Source of the DNA: Baylisascaris procyonis
Lineage: Eukaryota; Nematoda; Chromadorea; Rhabditida; Ascarididae
Assembly (NCBI GenBank): GCA_037389465.1
Contig: JAZARR010000059.1
Coordinates: forward strand, 7,649,001-7,713,000
Length of the DNA stretch: 64,000 bases
Direction of reading: 5' to 3'
The notes below the pieces were generated by a model. The model did no database searches. It saw only the letters and a program-made list of their open reading frames with translations, and was not told where the DNA came from. Positions within the stretch are counted from its first letter, which is position 1, and every line of letters starts with the position of its first letter. Both the position numbers and the translations under genes were made by a program. This document shows positions 48,043 to 59,337 of this stretch, in pieces.

Positions 48043-50943
48043 TTACCCGCTCAAGAAATACCAATCATGAGTTGCTAGACGAGGGTAGCAATTTGCTCTA
48101 CTCATAATATGTATGCCCTTCAGAAAAGTGATACATAAAAGTCACTAGGAAGTCTCTTGGGAAATTAAGAGCTCCCCGCCAAAAAGTGTTCCGCAAAAGT
48201 AGTTTGACAAGTGTAAGGCAAGTGTGTTTATGCGGCGAAGGAAAGAAGTATTGATTGAATTTCGAAGTAAAGCGAACTTTTCCGGGGCTGCAAGTATGCG
48301 CACTGCACCTTTTTTTAAAGTAACGAGACAAATACGTTGTCGCTGATGTTAGTGATCTTGTTTAACATTCTGACCCGAATGGGGCAGTTATCGCATATCC
48401 GTGAATAAGATATCGGACAGTCGAACTATATAAAACAGTGCAGGTTATGCATTTTCAATATCTACCATCAGAAACTGGTCTACACCTCTTCGATACTGAC
48501 TGCATCGCGCTGAAGAGCTCGAAATTTCATCTGAGCATTGACGTCATTGCTAAAACCGACAATTTTTACAATATGTTTACGAAATTCACTTTTCCATCAG
48601 TGAGCAACGGTGGAGTATGCAACACTGAAGAAAAAACAACGCTTCACCTCTTGACATGTATATTTTTGTCTAACATATTTTTAAGTAAAAAAACGAAAAC
48701 TACCTTATCCCTCATCTCGTTGTGATTGTTACTCTTTTCTTTCCTTTTTTTTTGTTTTGCAAAGAGGAAGAACATCTAATGCAAATGCATATGTTCGCTG
48801 TTCTGCTTGCTTTTGAACTGCTTGATAATATTGTTGTCGGGTAGGAGTCAATGTCTTATCTGTGTTGTATAAAGAACTGCGAAAGATGGCTTAGACTACA
48901 CTGCCTTGATCTGCCATGTGTTCGTGTCGTGCAGTTGTATGCTCACAAGTTGATAAACACTCATTTGAAGATGGCGTCCTCCTTTTTGAACAAAACTCGG
49001 CGCATCCAAAGTGGATCAATGTTTTCACCGTTATTTTCACTTGCTTTCTGTTACGTTTAATCTTTGTTCGAAGCGTGTGGACATTCTGCACACATAACAG
49101 AACATTCTAAAAGTGAGCGGGCAAAAGATGCAAATATGTCAATTACACATCATCGTCCCGTGAAGTTCCGGGAAACATTGCCGGAATATGTCGGAAGCCA
49201 GAATTTTCGATCACGCAGTATTATGCGCTTATATGTATCTTCGATGAACCTTTTCATACCGAAATTCAAAAATTGGCACTTTACCAGACGATGTAATAAT
49301 TGGGAGGTGAGGAGGAGAGGGGGGGGGAGGGGAGCAGCGCACCCATGGCGATCAACTTTCAGTTATCCAATTCACTCACAAATGTGAGAGTTTCTTGAAC
49401 ATGAAAGTAACTGAGCTTTTTTTCGAATTTCCTTCCGAAGTTGCGTAGTAGTAACCATTAGAGAAAGTGGAAATAATGATTTTAAGTACTGAAAAAAATC
49501 CCTCCGATTAGTTGTGCAGAAAGTGATGAACAAAATCTGGAGAACAATCGTCGATTGAAACCATTGCTGGCTATTCCACCATCGGAGACTGCAAATTTAA
49601 GACAGTCTACAATGTAGGCACCTTTTCAACAAGCAAACACTTACTCATTCACCAAATTCATGTTAGATGCGAACGATTTATATTGAAGAGAAAAACCTAG
49701 GTTTGACATTTCAGCGAAATATTTTTTCAGTTGAATGGAAAGAAAGGGTAGGCCTTTAATTTTATGGCATGGCAAAGAAATACCGCACCCAAGGCGTGCT
49801 TTGTTGTTGGCGCAGATGTACTGAAACTAGCTCGAATGGACTGGAACTTCATTTTTTTCCTCCTTTTCAAATTTTGTATACCAGAGTTTCAAAGAGTAAA
49901 AAATAATTCAAACAATTCAAAATATCCCCTTCGGCACATTAGAGTATTATTTTCTTTTCTATATTTCAATATTATTTAATAAGGCTACAATTTCTTTCAC
50001 ACTACATTTTCTTTGAAGCACTATCTGTTTGCGACCTATCAAAATATTACAATGCGATAATGCAAGCAGAAAAGTGCGCCAGAGAATCTGTTGCGTTGTG
50101 TTTTTACAGTGCGGCTGATCCAACTAATTGGTTGCATAAGTCGCCCATACACTGTAAAATGTGGACGGTGATGCACTCACACTTTAGCAGCTTGTATTTA
50201 CAACAAATGCACAGGAGATTGTTGGGCCGTTTAAAGTCTGCATGACTGAATTTGAAGTTCGTAGATGAACTTCGAAGTTGGTGTAAATACCAGTTAAAGT
50301 GTGGGTTGTAACCATCAGATCCTATAACTGTGATCTCTGTTCCTCCAGAGCTGGAACTACCGGGGAGGCAGATAAACATACGTAAACATGGGCAAAGCGT
50401 CACAATATTGTGGCTTGATTCCGCCGTAATTCGCAAAAGAGAGGACCTTTGACGAGCTGAATACAACCGTTGTAACATTTAATGTTGCTGCAACCTATCC
50501 CTATGCAATTACAAAAATTCTTTTCATTATTGGACAGGGTAGTGATCTGTGTGCACTGTACTATAAGGAGAAAAACACCAGATCTGATTATAAATAAAAT
50601 GGAAGAAATTATTTGTATGATACAGGAAAGAAAAAATGAACAAAAATAGGAAGTAATATAAGTTGGGCACTTCGAATATGGAAAACAGCTACCAAATGGA
50701 GCATAGAGATTTCCTCCGAACTTGTATAGAAAGTCGGGTATCACAAGCGCAAGATCACGAGAGAAACGTTTAAAGTACGTGCGGCCTCAATATGCTAGCG
50801 GTGTGATTGTGAACGCAGCTTTCTTAAACTACCAACTTTCTCCATCAACGAACCGTCTTCTTATTCCCATCATGACGAGACTTCACTCGATCGCTGTGAC
50901 ACGTACAAACTTTCCCATGAAGAATTTTTTGTTTCGAAGCACT
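48043..50943. other. Intergenic, 3' of the channel gene
   Basis: Unassigned AT-rich DNA with short frames on both strands (48438-48725 plus, 49064-49387 plus, 50104-50478 minus) and a run of nine G at 49319-49327. No clear polyadenylation signal was found close after the channel stop. Confidence 0.5.
50400..50560 (-). CDS. Possible Cys-rich terminal exon on the minus strand
   Basis: On the minus strand an acceptor (TTCTCCTTATAG) is followed by an open frame of about 52 codons to a stop. It has seven Cys in a short span (NFCNCIGIGCSNIKCYNGC and two flanking), resembling a small disulfide-rich module, and ends ELRRNQATIL. The frame is also open upstream to 50744. No matching upstream exon or known Cys pattern was identified, so this may be chance. 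Confidence 0.2.
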
Positions 50944-51302
50944 GTTGGCCCTAGCCGTTAGCCGTTGGCCCTAGCCCTAAGGCTGAGGAGTTAGGCTGGC
51001 TGAGGACTTAGGCATTGGCTGAGGACTTAGGCATTGGCTGAGGACTTAGGCATTTGTTGAGGACTTAGGCATTTAGCCCTTAGCCGTTGGTCCTAGCCGT
51101 TAGCCGTTGGTTCTAGCCGTAAGGCTGAGGACTTGGACATTGGCTGAGGACTTAGGAATTTAGCCGTTAGCCGTTGACCCTAGCCGTTAGCCGTTGGCCG
51201 TAGCCGTAAGGCGGAGGACTGAGGCTGGCTGAGGAATTAGGCATTGGCTGGGGACTTAGGCATTGGCTGAGGGACTTAGGCATTGGCTGAGGACTTTGAG
51301 GA
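50944..51302. repeat. Interstitial island of subtelomeric repeat
   Basis: About 360 bp is made of the same two units as the terminal array: the 19-bp unit GAGGACTTAGGCATTGGCT and variants of the 20-bp unit GTTAGCCGTTGGCCCTAGCC. Copies here are more diverged than those next to the telomere. It lies about 8 kb inside the start of the terminal array. Confidence 0.92.
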
Positions 51303-54229
51303 CATCATAAAAGTCCATGTGAACAATAAAGGTAACCAAAAACAACTCTCTCATTTTTTACTATGACAAGAATAAACAAAAATGCACAATCCAAAATGCT
51401 TTGCATTAATGGACATCTCATATATGGTTTGAAGATGGATATTTTAAAAGAATGGGAGGCCTTTTCTCTCAAATATTTCGGCAATTTGCTTATATAATCG
51501 TGTCTATTTATTGAAATGATAATAACTTCAACAAGGTTTTTTATTTATTATATTTATCTCAACATCTGAAAGTGAGAAAATATTGGAGAAGGAGTACGTG
51601 GACATAAACATGAAGAAACATATCGGCGCAGAACAATGGGAAATGAAACTGAAAGAAAAAAATGCTTGTGCAAAACGAACGTTTGAACAAGCAAATGTGA
51701 AACTCCTAGGAATTCGATATTCAACAGCAGCAAGAATATGAAGATCGAAAAAGCTCAACAGCAGTTTTAAAGATGAGAAAGTGATATTTGCTGGAAGTCG
51801 ATTCCAGAGAAGTATAAATACGAAACGGAAAACTCTAAAGAACATAAAATTTTTTGGTGAATCGAAAATGATATCCACGTCGACAAAGGAGAATGACATA
51901 TTGGATTATTTCTGACAAAGGAATGTCTAAGAAGCCGTGCACAATCCAGTTCAAACAAATTTCATCCTGAGATATTCCAGCTGATCCAAATTAAACATTT
52001 CTACTTTAATAGAAAACTTTAGCTGATATAGACCGTAACGCATGAAAAGAAATACGAATGAAGCATTTTCGGAAATTTTCTAACTGCGTGATATAAGAAA
52101 ACAATGAGGAGACCAGACGGAGGGTGATTATTGCAAAATCAAAGCGGTATGCAGAATGATTTTGAACGACTATTCAGCAAAAGTAAAATACTATTACTGA
52201 ACAGCCATTCATGGGACCTCAAACAAAGACCAGGTCAATTATAGTACGCTTAAGGTCAGGGCCACCGTCTGTAGAAGAATCTCACCCATCAGCCTGAGGA
52301 AACAATTGCTCTTAATCGCATATCATTTCACACTGGAAACATTTAACTAAAATAACTTCGACCACCTTATAATTGCATCAAAATTCTTTTGCAGAATATG
52401 GAATTTATAGACATGATAATAAAAAGGACGATATGTTCTGAAGACTTCATAAAAAGCGTGGTATCACTCACAGTACAATTCGACTCACCATTCATAGATA
52501 TGAGGAACAAAACGGGACTTACAACTTCCCTATAGGACGCAAACTACGAACTGGATGCGGGGTGACGTATCGTCAATTCTCACTTCGTAGCTTCGCCTAA
52601 ATAAAAATGCTCCGGCTTATTTTAGCAAAGAACCGACCAATGCATATCCTTCCAGTTTAAGGAGTAGATTTTCCTTATAGCCCATATTAAAAACTTTTGC
52701 TCGATGGATGTGCACAATTTTGGTCTGACTGTCACATTTCACCTGGCCACCTAATCGTCTAGACAAGTTGTTACATCGCCTAGGTTCTCCCGTTACAAAC
52801 CAGCTTTGCCCTTCTTTCGCCATCTCCTTCACCACCTCGTACCATCGAGATAAGATGAAACAAAGAATGGGCGAAAACGATGAACGGTAGCCATAAATGC
52901 AAACACAGCTCAACCACAATCACCAACAGTTCCAATGGGAACTTCGTTGAGTGTATTTAGAAACATCTTTCAAGAAAATTTCAACGATAAGAACGTGAAT
53001 ATTCGAGGGATTTCTTATATATGAGGGATATGAGGGTTTTATTCGCTTCCATTCCTGGTCATTGACCAAATTTATGAAGTACTCCAGTAAACCTAGATAC
53101 GTTAAAAACCATACCACCAAAATCGTAACTTTGGCTACTGACACTGACTTCCCGAACGTCCTTCGGTTGTTTTTACCTTCAGCAATTGTCCAGGAACCCA
53201 GCTGCAAAAGTCACACATTCAGAAAACATTTTGTTCAAGAATCACAACATGTGATTTATGATATTCCCCACTTCCAAGATAGGACATCATGTGGGAGATG
53301 TTTGCGTCAATTATACCTGCCTTGGTCTCTTTCCTTATAAGGCGCAGGTGTGAATTTAACCTACACTTGTGCCTCATACTTGTAACTCACTTGCATAACT
53401 CCGATTCTTAGCTATCTATGACAGATCATAAGTTTTCTTCTGAACGTATGGACGTTTTCTCTTGAACGCTTCTTAAAGTTCTCCATGACTTTCAAACGTA
53501 CGCGCAAAACAGAAGTTTATAGGAAGTAAACCACCTCGAACACGGCAATATTCACCGCAGCATGAGGCACTCGAGAAAATGGTGTGGATAAACCCCGAAA
53601 CGAAGCCAGTATGAGCAAGTAATAGAGAATTTTAATTCTGATCGCATTAGATTAAAAAAAATCCAAATTAAAAATCATTTCCATATTTTCTAAACCTAAT
53701 CGAAGATTTCGATTGGATATCGCTAAAGCTACTGTATCATGATATTGATCATACTGCAGATACTGTAATGGAGACTTAAAAGCGCTAACTAAACTTTTAG
53801 TTTTAATCTACCCTTTATTAGTTTTTTAACGTAATTAAGGTTGATCAGGCGCGCATGTCACATAGTCCATCTAAATTTATTTCTCGACCTCCCATACAAC
53901 AGTTTCTCCTGAAATGGTAGTACATACAATTTTAAATATTCAGTTAACTATATGAGACATTATGAAAGATAAGGCAATTAAAAATAATCTTTCTTTATGA
54001 CGGCTCCGAGCTGCATTCAAAATGATAAAAAAAGGATGTTTCAGCGACAGTTCGAGATGCGGCTTAATGAAGGCTCTTTTGGAAGTGAAACGGCAACTTA
54101 TGCTTCCCAAGTTGTGTTTGCACTTGCGTGAACGGAGCATGAATCGAATGACCGTACGAATGCTTCAAGAATAATGAGACTATGCTTCATACCTTCGCAT
54201 TGGTAAGAAAGGTTGAAGAAAAATCGATC
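51303..54229. other. Unassigned subtelomeric segment, possible degraded mobile element
   Basis: The segment is A-rich on the plus strand and free of the tandem repeats on either side. Adjacent minus-strand frames at 52920-53207 (95 codons) and 52617-52919 (100 codons), plus 51528-51899 minus and 53062-53340 plus, are moderately protein-like, but I recognise no transposase, integrase or reverse transcriptase motif. No terminal inverted repeats were found by eye. Confidence 0.4.
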
Positions 54230-54947
54230 AATAAAATAAAATAAAAGAAAATTAATAAAATAACTATAATGAAATCAACACAGCAAATAATTCAAAATAA
54301 ATAAGACAAAACACATAAAATAATATAAGATATGCTAATTTAAATTTAATTAAATAAAACAAGATCAATAAGAGAAGTTAAATAAAAATAAATATTTATT
54401 AATTTATTGTATTAATTATACTTTATCCATTTTATTTTATTAATATCATTTGCTCCGCATAATTAAGTTATTTGTCTTCCTTTGTTTGTTTTATTTTGTT
54501 TTATTGTCTTTATTTTATTTCATTTATTTATTTGGTTCAGTTTAATCTATTTCTTTTCTTTAATTAACTAATCTATTTCATTTTATTTGTTTTATTTTTT
54601 TATTCTACTTATCGCTTTTATTTTACGTCATTTTAGTTATTTTAATTTGTCTTATTTATCTTGTTTTATTCATTAAATTTAAGTTAACATATTTTATTTT
54701 ATTTCATTTATTTCATCCTATTCATTTCAAATTATTTTTGCATTGATCTTGTTATGGTTATTTTATTATTTTTATTTTATTTATTTTATTTCATGGGACT
54801 CGTTTATTTATTCTGTTCATTTGGCCCTCATTATTTTATTTTATTCATTTTATTTTATTTACTTCATTCGTTTTTTTTATTTAACTCATCTCGCTTATTT
54901 TACTTATTTTGCTGCATTTATTTTATTTTATTTACCACAACTATTTC

Positions 54948-55078
54948 CCGTGTGTGCGACACGTCCCGCGTCCAATTTGGCGGGAAATTCGAAATACGTC
55001 CGTGCATGCTCATATCCAAAAGGGCCTGACGTGTCCATTAACTATAAGCTTAGTGCAACTTTAACCGCCCATTTTATT
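54948..55078. repeat. Island copy 1 in the AT array
   Basis: Carries TTTGGCGGGAAA at 54976-54987 followed by TTCGAAAT, then a shared body (GTGCATG, CATATCCAAAAG) and an end near CCGCCCATTTTATTTTTTT. Matches islands 2 and 3 over roughly 130-150 bp with many substitutions. Confidence 0.8.
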
Positions 55079-55861
55079 TTTTTTAGTTTCTTTTTTGTTA
55101 CTTATCCTCTTTTATTTATTTTATTTTGTATATCTCATTTATTTAGTTTTACCTATTTTATATTTTTGCTCCATTTGTCCTGTTTAACTTAATTCATTTA
55201 ATTGAGTTTAATTTATTTATTTCTTTCATTTTATTTTATTTACTTTATTTTGATAAGTTCATTTATTATATTTTATTTATTTCACCCTATCTATTTTATT
55301 TCATTTTTTTATTTTGCTCGATTTCGTCCAGTTTATTTTTTTATTTGATTCAGTTTTTCATTTCATTTTATTTACTTCATTTATCTTACTTTATTTCTTT
55401 TATTTGCTTCATTTTATTTATTTTAGTTTTTTTTTATTTTCTTTCTTTTATTTTATTTGTTTTATTTTTTTTACTAATCTCACTTATTCTACTCTGCTTG
55501 TTTTATTTATTTTTATTCAGTTTCTCTTATTTATCTTATTTTATTTATTGAACGTAATCTAAGTTTATTTTGTTTTATTTTACCTTATTCATTTTAAACT
55601 ACTTGTTGTATTGATCTCGCTATAGCTGTTTTATTAATTTTCCTTTATTTACTTTATTTTATAGACCACGTTTCTTTTATTCTATTTATTTTAACTTATA
55701 TCTTTTATTTTCTTTTATCTTTCATTTCGTTTTATTCACTTTATTTTATTCGCTTTGCTTGTTTTATTTATTTTATTTAGTTGATTTTATTTGTTTTATT
55801 TCATTTACCTCATTTATTTGATTTATTTTTTTCTAATTATACGATCTTACTCGTCACATCT

Positions 55862-56012
55862 ATTTGATGTGCGCGACGCGCCATGTGTTTTAGTTGGCGG
55901 GAAATTCGGATTATAGATGCGTGCTTGGCACATTTCCAAAAGCGCTCGCAGCGCGTGATGTATCCACTAACAATATTCCTATTGCAAGTGGAGCCGCCGA
56001 CTTTATTTTTTG
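55862..56012. repeat. Island copy 2 in the AT array
   Basis: Carries TTGGCGGGAAA at 55894-55904 followed by TTCGGAT, then GCGTGCTTGGCACATTTCCA and AAAGCGCTC, ending CCGACTTTATTTTTTGC. The last two blocks are almost identical to island 3. Confidence 0.8.
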
Positions 56013-56721
56013 CTGTTTTTTACTTATTGTTTTATCTTGTATATCCCATTCATTTTATTTAATTTGTTTTATTTTTTAAGTCATTTATTCAATTTAGTTT
56101 AATTTATTTAATAAAGTATAATTAATGTGTTTCATTTATTTTGCTTTATTTATTTTATTTTGTATGTTTCATTTATTTTATTCGGATTATTTTATTTTTT
56201 ACGTTATTTATTCAATTTAACTTAATTTATTTAATCGAGTTCAATTGATTTGTTTTGCTAATTTTGCTTTATTCGTTTTATATTATTAATATCATTCGCT
56301 CTGTCTAGTTAAGTTTTCTTGTCTTCCTTTATTTATTTTCTTTTATTTTATTTTATTTATTTCATTTCACTTAGTTTAAACTATTGATTTTATTAATTAA
56401 TTAATTAATTTCATTTTATTTACTTTATTCATCGTGTTTTATTTGTTTTATTCACTTTATGTTAGTTATTATATTTTATTTATTTCGTTTATTTCATTTT
56501 ATTTATTTTTTTATTCTACTTATCGCATTTGTTCGACGTCATTTATTTTATTTACTTTGTTTAATTTCTCCTATTTATCTTGTTTTATTCATTAAATGTA
56601 TTTAAAGTTATTTTATTTAATTTTATTTTATCTCATTTATTTTAAATAATTTGTTGTATTTATTTTTTTCCCGCGAAAAATAACTTGTTGTATTTATTTT
56701 GCTCGCGCTATTTATTTTGTT

Positions 56722-56895
56722 TCGAATTTCCCGCCAAATCGAACGCGAGGCGCATCTCATCCCGTGTTCAATTTGGGGGAAAATTCGAAATATGTGCGCG
56801 TGCTTGGCTCATTTCCAAAAGCGCTCACCGCGCTGCATCCACCCGCCAACAGTATCCTTTTTAACAAGCGATGCGTCGACTTTATTTTTTGCTTT
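56722..56895. repeat. Island copy 3 in the AT array, with inverted arms
   Basis: Has the motif in both orientations: TTTCCCGCCAAA at 56727-56738 and a degenerate TTTGGGGGAAAA at 56772-56783. These form imperfect inverted arms of about 20 bp around a 30-bp spacer. The body then follows island 2 closely. Islands 1 and 2 seem to keep only the right arm. Confidence 0.75.
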
Positions 56896-57545
56896 TTTTT
56901 ACTCATTCTGTTTTATTTTTTATATTTCATTTATTTTATTCGGGTTATTTTATTTATTACGGTATTTAATCTATTTAACTTAATTTATTTAATCGAGCTG
57001 AATTAATTTATTTTAATTATTTTGCTCTTCATTTTATATTATTAATATCATTTGCTCTGCCTAGTTAAGTTTTTTTGTCTTCCTTTATTTATTCTATTTT
57101 ATCTTGTTTTATTTATTTTATTTTGCTTATTTATTTTGGTTTGGTTGCATTTATTTATTACGTTTACTTAGGTTTATTTGTTTTATTCATCATGTTTTAT
57201 TTGTTTTATTTACTTCTTATTTGTTATTTTAGTTTATTTACTTTGTTTATTTCATTTTATTTGTTTTATTTTTTATTCCACTTGTCGCATTTATTTTACC
57301 TAGTTATTTTATTTATTTTTACTCAGTTTCTCTCATTAACCTTGTTTTATTTATTAAATGTAATTAAAGTAATTTTATTTTGCCTTATTTATTTTAAATA
57401 ATTGGATGTATTTATTTTGTTATAGTTATTTTATAATTTTTTTTCGTTTATTTTATTTTGTCGAGTTCCTTTATTTTATTTTATTTGTTTTATTGTATTT
57501 TGTCTTATTCATTTCGTTTTATTCATATTATTTTATTCACTTCTT

Positions 57546-57699
57546 AAACATAACGTTACACAAGCCCGCTGTATAACGTTACTTATTGATTAATTTATTT
57601 TTCATGTATTAGTTTGCTGTTACAACGCTTACGTTTTTGTTTCGATTTACTGCTCATTTACATATTTGGAGTTTTTCAGGCTGAAGTACAAGTTGAAGA
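57546..57699 (+). promoter_or_regulatory. Spacer with spliced-leader-type acceptor
   Basis: Short unique sequence leaving the AT array. GGAGTTTTTCAG at 57668-57679 is an excellent nematode acceptor, and the first ATG follows 20 bases later, as expected for trans-splicing or for a cis-splice from an untranslated exon. Confidence 0.4.
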
Positions 57700-58529
57700 A
57701 TGGTCAGCGTAGAATCGCAGGAGCGATTTCTTCCTGCATTCTCAATGGAACGACGACAGTTGTCATGGGAAACTGGCTCTTCAGATACCGGTTAGTGCTT
57801 GATACACTATTGTTGTAATATTTCGCGTAGCATCGTCGTCTGCGCATGTGTGCTGCATTTTAGAGACCGCTGTTAAAGAGGTTGTTGAAAACTTTCCTTC
57901 ATATCGTCTATTAATTAAACTTTTTTTTTGACCCAGTCTCCCTCCTACGCTCTCCCACTCTCCAGCCCCCCTCTCTTTATAGGAGACGAAAAAGTTCGTG
58001 AGAGTATTGCTCAGCCAAAAGAGTTTATGCAGAATCACATACAGGATCTAGCTGGGTTATTCCAAGATGGAGGACTGCCGGCATTTGCATATTTGGCATG
58101 CTTATTTGTTTTCGAAGTTGTGGGTAGAACTGAATTCATGTTGCGTAGTTAATTATGGAGGAGTGCAACGGAAGTTATTGTTGAGATAGATGTCTGAGGA
58201 CTTTCTTGGTAAAACTCACATTACATAGGTTTGAGGTGACAGATGGAAATTTTTATACAAAAATTTAGGGTTTAAGAGTTATTGCTTGTGATGAAAGGGT
58301 TGGTTTTTTCGGAATGTTTATGCTGAGCTAGCCAGCCCTCACTTCCCCCTTTCCTCCCCGCCTTTCTATTTCAAAGGTCATAACTACTAAAATTACTATG
58401 CCTTGTTATACTTGCAGGTATTTTTAATCGCGATTTCCGGTTTCATACAGTTACAAAAGTTAGGAAATTAGAACTAAAGTGGGCGGTTAGCGAATTTGAT
58501 AGAAGTAAAGAATTGTGCTTTTTTATATA
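57700..58529 (+). CDS. Candidate small subtelomeric gene, unrecognised (2-3 exons)
   Basis: Exon 1 (57700-57790) starts at the first ATG after a strong acceptor and encodes MVSVESQERFLPAFSMERRQ and ten more residues, to donor GTTAGT with one base over. Exon 2 (57983 on) starts after CTTTATAG in the matching phase: GDEKVRESIAQPKEFMQNHI, then a more hydrophobic stretch. The frame can end at a stop at 58152, or leave at a GTAGAA donor (58124) and resume after CTTGCAG at 58417, ending at 58529; the three-exon form would be 114 residues. The phase match of exons 1 and 2 and their composition are good. The third exon is weak. No family was recognised. Alternatively, exons 1 and 2 are the 5' part of a gene cut off by the chromosome end. 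Confidence 0.4.
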
Positions 58530-59337
58530 AGGAGTAGAGGGCGGTTGTGTGTTGTTGAAGAAATTTAACGTTTCTCTTCTTTCCTCCTTCCATTTTGTAC
58601 TGCAATGATGTGTGAAGATTCCTGTCGCCAATTGATGTCAGCTGTTTGCAGTGTTCGTGGGGATGAAAAATTTTTAATAGATTTCTTTATAAGTAAGAAA
58701 AATTCAAAAGCCAGCAAAGGTAGCTGACACAATAATTAATGACGCGAAAGTTATACCTCCGGTAGAACTTTTTGAATCCACCGAAATAATAAATAATAAT
58801 TCCTTCACCGTGAAGAGTGAACGCCTGCGTGGTGAGTATCGTTGGACTGAAATGAATTTTAGGTTTTAGAGGATCATCGATTGCTAATTGGCGGAAGGGA
58901 TACGCCAGCACTCGTCACTGTGATCTCCGTTACCCGCATATGGAGGAAGCATTCGCCAACAACTCCCTCTTATCAAACAGGTTTTTTTCCTATGTACCTA
59001 GAAAGTACGAAAATAGGGTCTTTTGTTCAAATAATGGATCATGGGAGGATTTGGGTGGATACGGTTTTTTTGGGAAGGGGAATTAGGAGGGAGTGTGCGG
59101 GTTATGGAAATATAGCTTTCGAAAAAATTTGCATGAATTTATTTCAGGGGTACCTTATATAGCAAAATAAAGCGTCCGTTACTCGCACATCCAGGCAGCA
59201 ACTGCCAACATCTCGCTACTACGAAATCGCTACTATTAAATTCGTTGCATATCCAAGAAGTGCTCAGAAAGCAAATCTCGTAATTTTTTCTCACCTACAG
59301 AAAAACCTTTGAAATTAGTTGCGATGTGAAAGTCGAT
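58530..59337. other. No supported gene
   Basis: Unassigned DNA before the terminal array. Two diverged copies of a segment of about 52 bp (58927-58978 and 59175-59226, roughly 73% identical by eye) both begin TCCGTTAC. Small frames at 58687-58911 minus and 58881-59162 plus are unsupported. Confidence 0.5.

Larger units (their letters stand above)
54230..57545. repeat. AT-rich array of TTTA/TTTTA units with three GC-rich islands
   Basis: About 3.3 kb. The first 190 bp or so reads as AAAT/AAAAT units on the plus strand, then near 54410-54425 it switches to TTTA/TTTTA units for the remainder. Phe/Leu/Tyr-rich ORFs here (for example 54743-55192 and 57075-57401) are artefacts of the repeat. Three islands of normal composition interrupt it. 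Confidence 0.9.

Noticed and set aside
54743..57401. Several Phe/Leu/Tyr-rich ORFs of 60-149 codons that resemble multi-pass membrane proteins
   Set aside because: They are translations of TTTA/TTTTA repeat. The frame stays open because the units rarely form stops in that orientation.
57680..57790. Reading the 57.7 kb exon in the frame that would join Shaw exon 10 (giving LKYKLKNGQRR...)
   Set aside because: The phase fits, but Shaw exon 11 at 47775 gives the exact family sequence KLPKKRRR. The other frame of the 57.7 kb exon, with its ATG, matches the phase of the exon at 57983.
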